DNA from: Prevotella sp. P6B1 | GTDB taxonomy: Bacteria > Bacteroidota > Bacteroidia > Bacteroidales > Bacteroidaceae | Length of the DNA: 64,000 nucleotides | Reading direction: 5' to 3' | NCBI RefSeq assembly: GCF_000702825.1 | Contig: NZ_JNKF01000018.1 | Location: forward strand, 29,122-93,121 | Shown: positions 30,980-40,533 of the stretch, in pieces | Numbering within the stretch: position 1 is the first letter of the stretch | How the letters are laid out: the number at the start of each line of letters is the position of its first letter | The notes under the pieces: generated by a model | What the model was told of the DNA's origin: nothing | Database searches by the model: none | Seen by the model: the letters and a program-made list of their open reading frames with translations, nothing else | Made by a program: the position numbers and the translations under genes

Positions 30980-31065
30980 ATATCGATATTGTCCTATTGT
31001 CGTATAGGATTTTATCGATATAGAGTTGACGCAGTCGAAAACGTCCTATATAATGTCGATATTGT
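30980..31065. promoter_or_regulatory. Palindromic operator cluster in the divergent fucose promoter region
   Basis: Arms ATATCGATATTGTCCTAT (30980-30997) and ATAGGATTTTATCGATAT (31004-31021) are inverted copies matching at 15 of 18 positions around a 6-bp centre. A further TCCTAT (31044-31049) and TCGATATTGT (31056-31065, also at 30983-30992) repeat its parts. The cluster lies between the divergent araC and susC promoters and is a good AraC operator candidate. Confidence 0.7.
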
Positions 31066-31090
31066 TTTTCTTTGGTTGCATTACTATTTC

Positions 31091-31098
31091 TATATTTG
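31091..31098 (+). promoter_or_regulatory. -7 box of the fucose susCD operon
   Basis: TATATTTG fits TAnnTTTG. The expected -33 position has TTTC only, so activation by the upstream palindrome-binding protein is plausible. The mRNA leader would be about 145 nt. Confidence 0.55.
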
Positions 31099-31247
31099 CA
31101 GCGGATTTGTGAAAATCTTATCATTTAGTTCTATTAGTTAGTTGCTAATTGTAAGACAATGGCGTATATGGTTTCTGAGGTATTAGATTGTAAAGGATGG
31201 GAACTAAGCAATTATTATTAATTTTATTAAATTCAAATTAACTGATT

Positions 31248-34200
31248 ATGAAACTAAAACTAAGGAAGATTGCCACGACTCTTTTGATGAGTCTGGTTTG
31301 CGTAGTCGGATTTGCACAGAAATCGATTACGGGAAAAGTCGTTGATTCCAATGGCGAACCAATTATTGGTGTCAGCATCGTTGCCGGACAAGGCAAGGGT
31401 ACTGTTACAAATTTCGAAGGTCAATTTACATTGGCCGATGTGACTCCTAAAACGGTGTTGACTATCTCTTACATCGGTTATCAAACACAATCGATCAAAG
31501 TAGGCGAACAGTCAACCATCAATGTGGTGATGAAAGAGGATGCCAAGTTGCTCGACGAACTGGTTGTTGTGGGCTATGGCACCCAAAAGAAAGTGAACCT
31601 CACCGGTTCAGTATCAAGCGTTTCGGCCGAAGATCTGGCTAATAAACCGGTTATGAGCACGGCTCAGGCATTGGCTGGTTTGGCTCCTGGTCTCAGCGTA
31701 CTTCAGAATTCAGGTCGTCCTGGTTCAGGCGCAACAGTTAAGATTCGTGGTGCCGGAACATTCTCGAGTGCAGGAAATGATCCTCTTGTGCTGATTGATG
31801 GTCTTTCTGGTAGCATTGATGATGTTGATCCAAACGATGTGCAGAGTATCTCATTCCTTAAGGATGCTGCGTCTGCATCTATCTATGGTAACCGTGCTGC
31901 AAATGGTGTGATACTGATTGAAACAAAAAAGGGAACAGAAGGTAAAATCTCTGTTTCGTATAATAACTCATTTGGTTGGCAGAAAGCTACTGAACTGCCT
32001 GATTTCCTGCCATCGTGGGAGTATGCTACCTATTATAATATGGCCATGCGCAACATGGGGCGTCAGGAGGCTTATAGCGCTGATCAGATAGAGAAGTACC
32101 GAAATGGTTCTGATCCTGATAACTATCCTAACGCCAATCATCTGAAGTGGCTTTTGGAGTCTGGCTCTGGTTTCCAGCATCAGCATAACGTCAGTATTCA
32201 GGGCGGTAGTGCCAATACAAAATACAATCTTTCGGTAGGTTACCGCAACCAAAATGGTCTGACCGCTGAGACTTCGAATGAGCGTGTAACCGCTTTACTC
32301 TCGCTGACAAGCAATCTTACTAAGCGCCTGACCATGAATGTGAACATGAATTCGTTCTATAATAACTATAAGGCTCCCCTCGGTAGTGGCAGTATCGATG
32401 GTATCGTTGGTTATGCTGTTCGTGAAGGACCTGTTTATGCAGGACAGAAATCGGATGGCAGTTTTGGCTATCAGGACAATTACAGCCCTGAGGCATGGCT
32501 GGCCAGTGAGTCGTTCGTTAATAATATCAGCAGAAACCTGAGTGCATCGGGACAGCTCATTTGGGATACGCCTATCACAGGTTTGAAACTCACCGGTAAG
32601 GCTGGCGTTACTTTCTATAACAGTAACGACAAGTCGTTTACTGCCAAGACCTATTTCTCTGAGGAGAAGACTGTAGGTCCTGCTAACCTTTCCATGGGAA
32701 GTCGTGATAATACCTATACCACACTTGAGGGATTGATTACATACGAGAAGGCCATTAAAGGCCATAGCTTTAAATTGCTTGCAGGTTCTTCGCTTGAGAA
32801 TGCCTCAAACAAGTATCTGAGTGCAAGTAGAAACACCTTTCCTAATAATAACCTTTATGAGCTGTCGGCAGGAAGTAGTGCTACCGCAAACAATGGCAGC
32901 TCAACCGAGGAGTGGGCACTCATGTCTTTCTTTGGCCGTGTCAACTACTCGTTTATGGACCGCTATCTGTTAGAAGCAAATCTGCGTTACGATGGATCGT
33001 CTCGTTTTGCCGATGGCCACCGTTGGGGTCTTTTCCCATCGGTATCAGCTGGATGGCGAATTACAGAAGAAAGCTTCTGGAAGAACTCTTCACTTAATGA
33101 GGTTATCAATAATCTGAAACTGCGTTTGTCGTATGGTGTCTTGGGTAACCAGAATATTGGTGTGTATCCTTATCAGCAGACTTACACGCTGGGGCATGAT
33201 ACACCGTTAGGAAATCCTGCCAGTCTGCAGTCGGGTGTCTATATGGCATCTTACAACAATCCTGAGATTACATGGGAGAAAACCTCTATAGCTGATGTTG
33301 GTATTGATTTCGCATTGTTCAATAGTGCACTGACTGGTACTATCGACTATTTCTACAAATATACTTCTGATATTCTTGCACCTGTTGAGGTTTCAAGTCT
33401 CATTGGTCGTAGTGTGGGACAGTCGAATGTTGGTGCCGTATCAAATAAAGGTATCGAGGTTACGCTTACCTACAACGGTAAGATTGGTAAAGATTTCCGT
33501 TTCAGTGTTTCGCCTAACTTTACTTGGGTTAAGAATGCTGTCGAGAAGTTGTCGAATGGTGCTACTGAAGAAATCAATAACAATCGTATCGTCGGTCAGC
33601 CTCTTGGAATCATCTATGGTTATGAGACAGAAGGTTTGTTTGTTGACCAGAATGAAATCGATAATGCACCTGAGCAGCTCGTTGGTAAGTCGGATTTGAA
33701 GCCTGGCTATATCAGATATAAGGATTTGGATGGCGACAATCAGGTTGATGCTAATAACGACCGTAAGGTGCTGGGTAGCACCACACCTAAGTTCTATTAT
33801 GGCATGACTATCACTGCCAACTATAAGAACTTTGATTTTTCTATGTTGATGCAGGGCTTGGGTGGTCATAAACGTCTGATTGGCTCATATATGGCCTATG
33901 CATTCTATAATGGTGGTCAGATTCAGCGTTGGCAGGCTGATAACTGCTGGACAGAGGAGAACCCCAATAAGTGGGCAGAGTACCCACGTCTTGAGACACT
34001 CAATATGAACAACACCAATCTGCAGGTATCCGACTACTGGGTACGTGATGCCAGCTTCCTGCGACTGAAGAATCTGCAGGTGGGTTATACTCTGCCTAAG
34101 TCGTTGGTTAACAAACTGGGTATCCAGAACCTGCGTGTTTTCGTTAGTGGACAGAACCTGCTTACCTTTAACAGTTTCTACAAAGGCTGGGATCCTGAGA

Positions 34201-34280
34201 ATGAGATTGGGACAGGTGATTCACCATCTTACTATCCTATCAATAGAATCTATTCGTTCGGTCTGAACGTGAAATTTTAA
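31248..34280 (+). CDS. SusC/RagA-like TonB-dependent transporter (fucose locus)
   Basis: A 1010-residue outer-membrane receptor with signal MKLKLRKIATTLLMSLVCVVGFA. Domains in order: Ig-like CarbopepD_reg domain (ITGKVVDSNGEPIIGVSIV), TonB-box region DELVVVGYGTQKKVNLTG, plug with VRGAGTFSS-like text (KIRGAGTFSSAGNDPLVLID) and LKDAASASIYGNRAANGVILI, then the barrel ending NRIYSFGLNVKF. It heads the operon susC-susD-mutarotase-GH29. The cargo is inferred to be a fucosylated oligosaccharide. Confidence 0.96.
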   Translation: MKLKLRKIATTLLMSLVCVVGFAQKSITGKVVDSNGEPIIGVSIVAGQGKGTVTNFEGQFTLADVTPKTVLTISYIGYQTQSIKVGEQSTINVVMKEDAKLLDELVVVGYGTQKKVNLTGSVSSVSAEDLANKPVMSTAQALAGLAPGLSVLQNSGRPGSGATVKIRGAGTFSSAGNDPLVLIDGLSGSIDDVDPNDVQSISFLKDAASASIYGNRAANGVILIETKKGTEGKISVSYNNSFGWQKATELPDFLPSWEYATYYNMAMRNMGRQEAYSADQIEKYRNGSDPDNYPNANHLKWLLESGSGFQHQHNVSIQGGSANTKYNLSVGYRNQNGLTAETSNERVTALLSLTSNLTKRLTMNVNMNSFYNNYKAPLGSGSIDGIVGYAVREGPVYAGQKSDGSFGYQDNYSPEAWLASESFVNNISRNLSASGQLIWDTPITGLKLTGKAGVTFYNSNDKSFTAKTYFSEEKTVGPANLSMGSRDNTYTTLEGLITYEKAIKGHSFKLLAGSSLENASNKYLSASRNTFPNNNLYELSAGSSATANNGSSTEEWALMSFFGRVNYSFMDRYLLEANLRYDGSSRFADGHRWGLFPSVSAGWRITEESFWKNSSLNEVINNLKLRLSYGVLGNQNIGVYPYQQTYTLGHDTPLGNPASLQSGVYMASYNNPEITWEKTSIADVGIDFALFNSALTGTIDYFYKYTSDILAPVEVSSLIGRSVGQSNVGAVSNKGIEVTLTYNGKIGKDFRFSVSPNFTWVKNAVEKLSNGATEEINNNRIVGQPLGIIYGYETEGLFVDQNEIDNAPEQLVGKSDLKPGYIRYKDLDGDNQVDANNDRKVLGSTTPKFYYGMTITANYKNFDFSMLMQGLGGHKRLIGSYMAYAFYNGGQIQRWQADNCWTEENPNKWAEYPRLETLNMNNTNLQVSDYWVRDASFLRLKNLQVGYTLPKSLVNKLGIQNLRVFVSGQNLLTFNSFYKGWDPENEIGTGDSPSYYPINRIYSFGLNVKF

Positions 34281-34300
34281 TCCAATAAAGAATCAGAATT

Positions 34301-35983
34301 ATGAATACAAAGAATTATATCACAGCACTATCTATAGCATTCTCGTTTGGTTTGCTGGCTCCGCTATTCAGTAGTTGTTCGGATGTACTTGACAAGGCAC
34401 CAACAGCTTCCATCTCTGATGCAACCTTCTGGACTGATGAGAGTGAAGCCAAACTGGCACTTGTTGGTTGCTACCGTTTTCAAACAGGTTGGAGTCACGA
34501 TAACTTTGACTCTCCCCAGGGATTGCTTTACCTTGACTTCGCTGGAGGTAATGGTACAGAGAAGGAGAATTTTACATCATTAATGGCAAGCAGTAATACA
34601 CAGGCCACTAACAGCAATATCTATTGGTACTGGGCTAATGCATATACACAGATTGCCAAATACAACACATTCCTCGATAATATCGACAACTGTAAGATGG
34701 ATGAGACGAAGAAAAAAGCCTGGAGCTCTGAAATCAAGAGTCTCCGTGCTTACTTCTTCTACAATCTGGCATTCTACTTCAATAATGTACCTATGCCTTT
34801 AACTACTTTAAATGTAGAAGAGGCAAATAACATCGCTCAGACTCCTCAGTCGGAAGTTTATGCACAGGTAGAAAAGGATCTGAAAGAGGCTGTCAATGTG
34901 CTTCCAAGTAGCTATTCGGGCGATGATTATGGTCGTGTCACCAGTGGTGCTGCTGCAACGATGCTGGGACGTGTCTATCTGGCTCAGGGGAAGTATTCTG
35001 ATGCTGCCGACATGTTTAAGAAAGTGATGGATTCTGGTGTATATCAGATCGACCGTCAAAATGGTGATGAAAGCTACGAGAAACTGTTCTATTCAGGTGG
35101 CGAATATAGTCCGGAAACCATCTTCTGTATCATGGGTATCAAGGATAAGTTCACGAATTCACGTTATATCTATCTGTTCCCGGAGGCTATGGGGGGCTGG
35201 CACCAATTCGCACCATATAATGAATTGGTGAAGGAGTATTTCTGCACTGATGGTAAGGGCATCGATGAATCGACTGTTTATAACGAGAATGATCCCTATG
35301 CTAATCGTGATCCTCGTCTGTATGCTACGATCTATCTGCCACCTCTTGGCTCTTATCCTGGTACTCAGTTTAACGGTACAACCTATGATTGCTATAAAGG
35401 TGCTAACACTTCTGATAGCTATAACCGCTATACTCTCTTTAATGGCTATTGCCCGAAGAAGGGGGCTGATCCTAACAATTGTGGAAATATCTGGGATAAC
35501 TATGTCTATACCCCGATTATGCGTTATGCCGAGGTGTTGCTTAGCTATCTGGAGGCTCTCAACGAGTCGCAGCCTACTTCTGTTACTCAGGAGGTACTTG
35601 ACAAGACCATCAACGATATCCGCAACCGTGTTGGACTGCCTGCCATCACCAAATCCGATGTGGCTTCACAGGAACTGGTACGTAAGGCTGTACGCAAGGA
35701 GCGTCGAGTAGAGTTGGCTTTCGAAGGCCTGCGCTATTTCGATGTGCTGCGTTGGGGTATTGCAAGTGAAGTGCTCAACCATACATTTACAGGTGTGAAA
35801 CTCTCTGATGATCCCAGCGCCCGCAACTATCGTGGCAGTGGTAGCTCTGCATCGCCTGTCGACAAGGATGGCTATTACCAGTTTGAACCTCGTACATGGA
35901 GCGCTCATAACCGTTATTGGCCTATTCCTCAGAACGATTTGAACATTAATAAGAATCTGAAACAGAACGAAGGATATAATTAA
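34301..35983 (+). CDS. SusD/RagB-like lipoprotein (fucose locus)
   Basis: A 560-residue lipoprotein, signal ending LFSSC followed by SDVLDK. SusD text: EAKLALVGCYRF, YTQIAKYNTFLDNID, EIKSLRAYFFYNLAFYFNNVP, AATMLGRVYLAQGKYSDAADM, MRYAEVLLSYLEALNE, and AVRKERRVELAFEGLRYFDVLRW, ending WPIPQNDLNINKNLKQNEGY. It follows its SusC by 20 bp. Its TAA overlaps the ATG of the mutarotase gene by one base (TAATG), so the next gene is translationally coupled. Confidence 0.96.
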   Translation: MNTKNYITALSIAFSFGLLAPLFSSCSDVLDKAPTASISDATFWTDESEAKLALVGCYRFQTGWSHDNFDSPQGLLYLDFAGGNGTEKENFTSLMASSNTQATNSNIYWYWANAYTQIAKYNTFLDNIDNCKMDETKKKAWSSEIKSLRAYFFYNLAFYFNNVPMPLTTLNVEEANNIAQTPQSEVYAQVEKDLKEAVNVLPSSYSGDDYGRVTSGAAATMLGRVYLAQGKYSDAADMFKKVMDSGVYQIDRQNGDESYEKLFYSGGEYSPETIFCIMGIKDKFTNSRYIYLFPEAMGGWHQFAPYNELVKEYFCTDGKGIDESTVYNENDPYANRDPRLYATIYLPPLGSYPGTQFNGTTYDCYKGANTSDSYNRYTLFNGYCPKKGADPNNCGNIWDNYVYTPIMRYAEVLLSYLEALNESQPTSVTQEVLDKTINDIRNRVGLPAITKSDVASQELVRKAVRKERRVELAFEGLRYFDVLRWGIASEVLNHTFTGVKLSDDPSARNYRGSGSSASPVDKDGYYQFEPRTWSAHNRYWPIPQNDLNINKNLKQNEGYN

Positions 35984-36369
35984 TGACAGAAGGCTATAGA
36001 CAAAAAGATTACGGCCAGCCTGTAAAACGGTATTGTCAGACACTGGATTTGAAGGAAAATCCCGAGCTGATAGCCAAATACAAAGAGGCTCATAGTCAGT
36101 CGCGGGCCTGGCCGGAGATCATCGAAGGTATCCGTTCTGTGGGTATACTCGAAATGGAACTCTACATTCTGGACAATCGTATGTTCATGATTGTTGAGAC
36201 CCCTCTCGACTTTGATTGGGATGCTGCTATGGCTAAACTTGCAACTCTGCCCCGACAGTCGGAATGGGAAGACTATGTCTCCCTGTTCCAAGACTGTCGG
36301 CCGGGCAGCACATCCGACCAAAAATGGAGTATGATGGAGCGTATGTTTCATCTTTATGACCCGAAATAG
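35983..36369 (+). CDS. L-rhamnose/L-fucose mutarotase (RhaM family)
   Basis: A 128-residue cytoplasmic protein of the RhaM (DUF718) ferredoxin-like fold: KRYCQTLDLKENPELIAKYK, GILEMELYILDNRMFMIVET, DFDWDAAMAKLATLPRQSEW and KWSMMERMFHLYD, close to the L-rhamnose mutarotase pattern and length. It interconverts alpha and beta anomers of a 6-deoxyhexose. With GH29, FucI and FucP around, L-fucose is the likely substrate, though rhamnose cannot be ruled out. The first ATG shares a base with the SusD stop codon. Confidence 0.88.
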   Translation: MTEGYRQKDYGQPVKRYCQTLDLKENPELIAKYKEAHSQSRAWPEIIEGIRSVGILEMELYILDNRMFMIVETPLDFDWDAAMAKLATLPRQSEWEDYVSLFQDCRPGSTSDQKWSMMERMFHLYDPK

Positions 36370-36390
36370 ACATAAAAAGAAAAAAATGAG

Positions 36391-36398
36391 TATATTTG
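36391..36398 (+). promoter_or_regulatory. Possible leaderless promoter of the GH29 gene
   Basis: TATATTTG stands four bases before the ATG of GH29, in the gap after the mutarotase stop. It may give a separate, nearly leaderless transcript. No -33 box is evident, so chance occurrence is possible. Confidence 0.35.
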
Positions 36399-36402
36399 CA
36401 GC

Positions 36403-38016
36403 ATGAAAAGGATTATTATGACATTAGCCATGTGTTGCGGTGCGACCGCCATGATGGCGCAGACTTATCAAGTGCCCGTATCTGAACAGCATGAGAAGAT
36501 GCAGAAGGGCAAGTATGAACCCACCTGGCAGTCGCTCGAGACGCATCAGACCCCCGAGTGGTTCCGCAATGCCAAGTTTGGTATCTGGGCTCACTGGGGA
36601 CCACAGTGTGTAGAAGGCTCAGGCGACTGGATGGCCCGTGGTATGTATATCGAAGGTAGCGATCAGTACAAGTATCACAAGAAACATTATGGTCATCAGT
36701 CTGAATTCGGATTTAAGGATGTTCTGCCGCTTTTCAAGGCCGAGAAGTGGGACCCGGAGAAACTCGTGGAGCGCTATAAGCGTTGTGGCGCACAGTATTT
36801 CTTTGTGTTGGGTAACCACCACGACAACTTCGACCTGTGGGATTCGCAGTATCAGGAGTGGAACTCGAAGAATATCGGTCCCAAGAAGGATATCCTTGAG
36901 GGTTGGGCTAAGGCTGCCAAGAAAGCCGGGCTGCCACTTGGCATCTCGTTTCATGCAGATCATGCCTGGACTTGGTATGAGACATCGCAACGCTATGACC
37001 AGAATGGTCCTAAAGCAGGTGTATATTATGATGGTAAGCTGACAAAGGCTGATGGTAAGGGAAAATGGTGGGAAGGACTCGACCCGCAGAAACTCTACGC
37101 ACAGAATCACCCGATGAGTGACCGTTCATGGAACAACGGACAGATACATGCTCAGTGGGGTTGGGGCAATGGCGCCTGTCCGCCATCAGAGGAGTTTGTC
37201 ACCAACTTCTATGATCGTACGCTCGATGCTATCAATCGTTATAATCCTGATCTGATCTATTTCGATGTAACGGTATTGCCATTCTATCCTGTGAGCGACT
37301 GCGGACTGAAGATCGCTACACATCTGTATAATAAGAACCCTCGTGGTGTGGTGTTTGGCAAGATTCTGAGCGAAGACCAGAAGAAGGCGCTGACATGGGA
37401 TGTGGAGCGTGGTGCTCCAAACCAGATTATCTCTGAGCCCTGGCAGACTTGCAATTGCATCGGCGACTGGCACTATAATACCAATGTGTATAAGCATGGT
37501 TATCGCACATCCGAGAATATCGTTAAGCAGCTGGTCGATATTGTATCAAAGAACGGCAATCTGCTGCTCAATATCCCTCTGAAGGCTGATGGAACTTACG
37601 ATGAGAAAGAGGCTCAGTTCCTGGATGAACTCGAGGCATGGATGACTCCTAATAGTGAAAGTATCTTCGGCACTCGTCCCTGGGTGAAGTTTGGCGAGGG
37701 ACCTGTAGCTGAAAAGGTTATCGAGATCAATGCACAAGGTTTCAACGAGGGACAATATAATGGCATGGATTATCGTGACGTACGTTTCAATCAGACTAAG
37801 AAGTATCTGTACGCCACGGCTATGGGATGGCCTAAGGATGGCAAATTGGTTATCAAATCGTTAGCTAAGGGTAATCCTAATTTCAAGAAGTCGATAACCA
37901 GCGTCTATCTGTTAGGATATGGCAGACTGAAGGTAAAACAAACGGCCGAGGGATTGGTTGTAATGCTCCCTCAGCCGTGTAACAAAATCGCTCCAGTATT
38001 GCGAATCAATAAATAG
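36403..38016 (+). CDS. Secreted GH29 alpha-L-fucosidase
   Basis: A 537-residue protein with signal peptide MKRIIMTLAMCCGATAMMAQ. The GH29 barrel shows WFRNAKFGIWAHWGPQC, GAQYFFVLGNHHDNFDLWDS, LGISFHADHAWTW and NPDLIYFDVT with nucleophile Asp288; a C-terminal beta domain runs from about 420. It releases terminal L-fucose from glycans, most likely alpha-1,2-linked given the neighbouring GH2. It is last in the susC-susD-mutarotase-GH29 set, 33 bp after the mutarotase. Its last 11 bases overlap the convergent GH115 gene. Confidence 0.94.
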   Translation: MKRIIMTLAMCCGATAMMAQTYQVPVSEQHEKMQKGKYEPTWQSLETHQTPEWFRNAKFGIWAHWGPQCVEGSGDWMARGMYIEGSDQYKYHKKHYGHQSEFGFKDVLPLFKAEKWDPEKLVERYKRCGAQYFFVLGNHHDNFDLWDSQYQEWNSKNIGPKKDILEGWAKAAKKAGLPLGISFHADHAWTWYETSQRYDQNGPKAGVYYDGKLTKADGKGKWWEGLDPQKLYAQNHPMSDRSWNNGQIHAQWGWGNGACPPSEEFVTNFYDRTLDAINRYNPDLIYFDVTVLPFYPVSDCGLKIATHLYNKNPRGVVFGKILSEDQKKALTWDVERGAPNQIISEPWQTCNCIGDWHYNTNVYKHGYRTSENIVKQLVDIVSKNGNLLLNIPLKADGTYDEKEAQFLDELEAWMTPNSESIFGTRPWVKFGEGPVAEKVIEINAQGFNEGQYNGMDYRDVRFNQTKKYLYATAMGWPKDGKLVIKSLAKGNPNFKKSITSVYLLGYGRLKVKQTAEGLVVMLPQPCNKIAPVLRINK

Positions 38017-40402
38017 GTTGATATGTAATCTTCTGTACGATCTGACCTGGATCTACAATCGAGAGCGTGATAACGTGCTGGCGTTTAGCCTTGTCAAGGG
38101 GCAGCGTCAGCACGAAGTCTTTTCGGTTCTCCTGTATCTGGATCTTCCACTCGCGGCCCCACTCCTTGAACTTGTTCTCTAAGGTTGTGGTCTTACCTTG
38201 ATCCACGCTCACTGCCAAACGATTGCTGCGGTCGGCTGAGACGGGCCACATGGGTACAACCGAGATACATAACTGGATGGAGTCTGCACGTGCTGACAGC
38301 GTAGGTATCACGATGTCGATACTGCCCTTGGCTTTCTCATCGAGTGGCTGTCCCATCTGTAATACCTGCCAGTCGGTACCCATCCCGTCTAACAGCTTGA
38401 TGGGCGCCTTGACGTTGAGTTTTGCCAAGTCAATCTTATAATCGAACTCCGGATGGCGCTGATTGTCGGGCAGACGATAGGCGGTGGTAGGCTTGTCGGT
38501 GAGTGCTGGCATCTGATGATAAAGGGCGGTGTAACCTGGTGGCACCTCTGATATCATCTGGTTCCATTTTCCGTCTAACTGGGTGTTGTAGCGTTCCAAT
38601 AGTTTGTTGATTTCTCGGTTGGCATCCCTGCATTGTTCGGCATATAGTGTGTTGCCTGTCTCGTGGTTGGCCTGAGCATAGAGGAACTTACGGTTCATCT
38701 GATAAGCAGAGTGTACGGCATAGCCTAACATCTCGAAGAGGGCAGGGCGCTGCTCTGGGGCGAGGGCCTGTTCGATGGCGTCGTAGGCATAGCAGATATT
38801 CTGGTAGTCTACCAGTCGTTTCTGTGCCGTACCGGTTTCGAAACTGAAGTCTGTATCATAGAGTCGGGCATAGAAGGGCGTATCCCATTCCATTTCGTAA
38901 CCCATGAACTCTGGTTTGCGGTTCCACGCCAGACGGTAGTAGTTGTCGAGTATGTATTGGAAGGAGGCTTGATGCTGTTTGCCGAACATCTCTGCCAACC
39001 ACTCTGCCTGGTAGGCATTGGCATTGTCGTAGCTGAACTGCTTGAAGTTATAGGCCATATCCATGAACATCTGTGTCTCGATCTCTAAGGGTTTGATGTC
39101 GCCTACGTTCAACAGCCAGTAGCGGTCGGCTCCAGCAGTGTAAGCTTTCAGCAATTCCTCGTACATCAGCATAGGTGCGGTGGAGAATAGCCATAGGTTA
39201 TCGTGGGGTACGCCGCAATAGCTTAGGTGGTAGTACACACCACTACCGCCGCTGCGTCGCTGTTCCTTCGCGTTGCTCACGCGTTTCATATAGCCATAGT
39301 TGTCGTCGGGCCATACCAAGGTGATGTCGTCAGGTACACGCAATCCGGCATCATAGATGTCGAGTGTCTCTTTGTAGGGTACGAATATCTGTGGCAGCTG
39401 TGTGGCTTTCTGCCTTTTGTGTTTCTCCAGTATCTCGCGCTGTTTGGCAAACACCTTCTCTAATGTGCGGGCACGGTCTTTGGGGTCGGTACTGCCTTTC
39501 ATAGCTTCGTCGTGCAGACCACGCATGCCCATCGTGTAGATATTGTCGAAGGCTTTGGTATCGCGGATGCGGTCATCGAGTTTCTTGAGGATGGTGGCAC
39601 TGTTGGTCTCGTAGTTCCACTCACCGTCACGGTCCTTATTCCATTCAGATGTTGCGGCATTGTTGAAGAGCAACGGCTCGCAGTGGCTGGTGGTAATCAT
39701 GATGCCATAAGCATCGGCTACCTTCTGGCTCTCCGGATGACTGTAGAAGGCACCTGTACATGCGTGCATGGCTGGTGCCAGCATGTTGGCTTTCAGACGC
39801 AACAGCAGTTCACACACCTTGGCATAGGTTTTCGGACCGATATCGCCTAACTCTTTCTCAAAGGTTTGGGCGGCCCAGGGCTTCAGGCCCCAGTCCTCGT
39901 CGTTAATAAAGATACCACGGTATTTCACTGAAGGCTCACCTGAGGCATAGTAATTGCAGTTGACGGCGGCATCAGGGTTCTTGGCTACAGGCACATCGGC
40001 CCACCAGTACCAGGGCGACACTCCGATACGTTGCGACACGTCGTAGATGCCATAGATGGTACCACGCTTGTCGCTGCCTGCAATCACCAGACGAGGCTGC
40101 TTCTCGTTTGTCACGCTGATCACGTAGCTTTCCCATTTACCTTTCAGGTCTTTCTCCTTCAGCAGCCCTTTGGCGATGAGGCGGCTGATGGATTTACTGC
40201 CATAGGTGCCAACAATGATTTGCGACGACCCGTTTGCGGAAGAGCCTGTCACCATCGCGATGTCGTGCTTCAGGTCGTTGATGGCACGCACCACCTGCGA
40301 TGACTCGCTCTTATCGTAGCTGACAGTCGCCTTTGCTACTTTGAACGTCCCTCCCTGCATGCAGAGCGGAACAAGTAGTAATAACCATAATATTCTTTTC
40401 AT
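38006..40402 (-). CDS. GH115 xylan alpha-1,2-glucuronidase
   Basis: A 798-residue exported protein (signal MKRILWLLLLVPLCMQGG). GH115 family text: RGTIYGIYDVSQRIGVSPWYWWADVPV, KYRGIFINDEDWGLKPWAAQTFE, LLRLKANMLAPAMH, NIYTMGMRGLHDEAM, ITLVWPDDNYGYMKRVS and GVYYHLSYCGVPHDNLWL. It would remove (4-O-methyl)glucuronic acid from xylan or xylooligosaccharides. The C-terminal accessory domain that some GH115 enzymes carry seems short or absent. It has its own -7 box, separated from the upstream SusD by a terminator. Its 3' end overlaps GH29 by 11 bases tail to tail. Confidence 0.93.
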   Translation of the reverse strand: MKRILWLLLLVPLCMQGGTFKVAKATVSYDKSESSQVVRAINDLKHDIAMVTGSSANGSSQIIVGTYGSKSISRLIAKGLLKEKDLKGKWESYVISVTNEKQPRLVIAGSDKRGTIYGIYDVSQRIGVSPWYWWADVPVAKNPDAAVNCNYYASGEPSVKYRGIFINDEDWGLKPWAAQTFEKELGDIGPKTYAKVCELLLRLKANMLAPAMHACTGAFYSHPESQKVADAYGIMITTSHCEPLLFNNAATSEWNKDRDGEWNYETNSATILKKLDDRIRDTKAFDNIYTMGMRGLHDEAMKGSTDPKDRARTLEKVFAKQREILEKHKRQKATQLPQIFVPYKETLDIYDAGLRVPDDITLVWPDDNYGYMKRVSNAKEQRRSGGSGVYYHLSYCGVPHDNLWLFSTAPMLMYEELLKAYTAGADRYWLLNVGDIKPLEIETQMFMDMAYNFKQFSYDNANAYQAEWLAEMFGKQHQASFQYILDNYYRLAWNRKPEFMGYEMEWDTPFYARLYDTDFSFETGTAQKRLVDYQNICYAYDAIEQALAPEQRPALFEMLGYAVHSAYQMNRKFLYAQANHETGNTLYAEQCRDANREINKLLERYNTQLDGKWNQMISEVPPGYTALYHQMPALTDKPTTAYRLPDNQRHPEFDYKIDLAKLNVKAPIKLLDGMGTDWQVLQMGQPLDEKAKGSIDIVIPTLSARADSIQLCISVVPMWPVSADRSNRLAVSVDQGKTTTLENKFKEWGREWKIQIQENRKDFVLTLPLDKAKRQHVITLSIVDPGQIVQKITYQPIY

Positions 40403-40429
40403 AACGATTCCTTATTCTAATTTAGAGTG

Positions 40430-40437
40430 CAAAGATA
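40430..40437 (-). promoter_or_regulatory. -7 box of the GH115 gene
   Basis: Minus-strand TATCTTTG lies 27 bp before the GH115 ATG and just after the terminator for susD, so GH115 can be transcribed separately. No good -33 box. Confidence 0.5.
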
Positions 40438-40459
40438 TTGATTTTTCTTTGTTTTTTTG

Positions 40460-40495
40460 AAAAAAGCCCAGACTTTCTCAAGCCCAGGCTTTTTT
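40460..40495 (-). terminator. Terminator after the xylan-type susD
   Basis: AAAAAAGCC (40460-40468) pairs with GGCTTTTTT (40487-40495), with further partial pairing inside. The A/T ends make it usable in both directions. It lies 38 bp after the susD stop. Confidence 0.75.
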
Positions 40496-40533
40496 AACCA
40501 ATTACTAACTAACTATTTTTTTTACTCTCAATA

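Noticed and set aside
40460..40495. Hairpin as an operator for GH115
   Set aside because: The A-run/T-run stem and position just after susD fit a terminator better; the GH115 promoter lies downstream of it.
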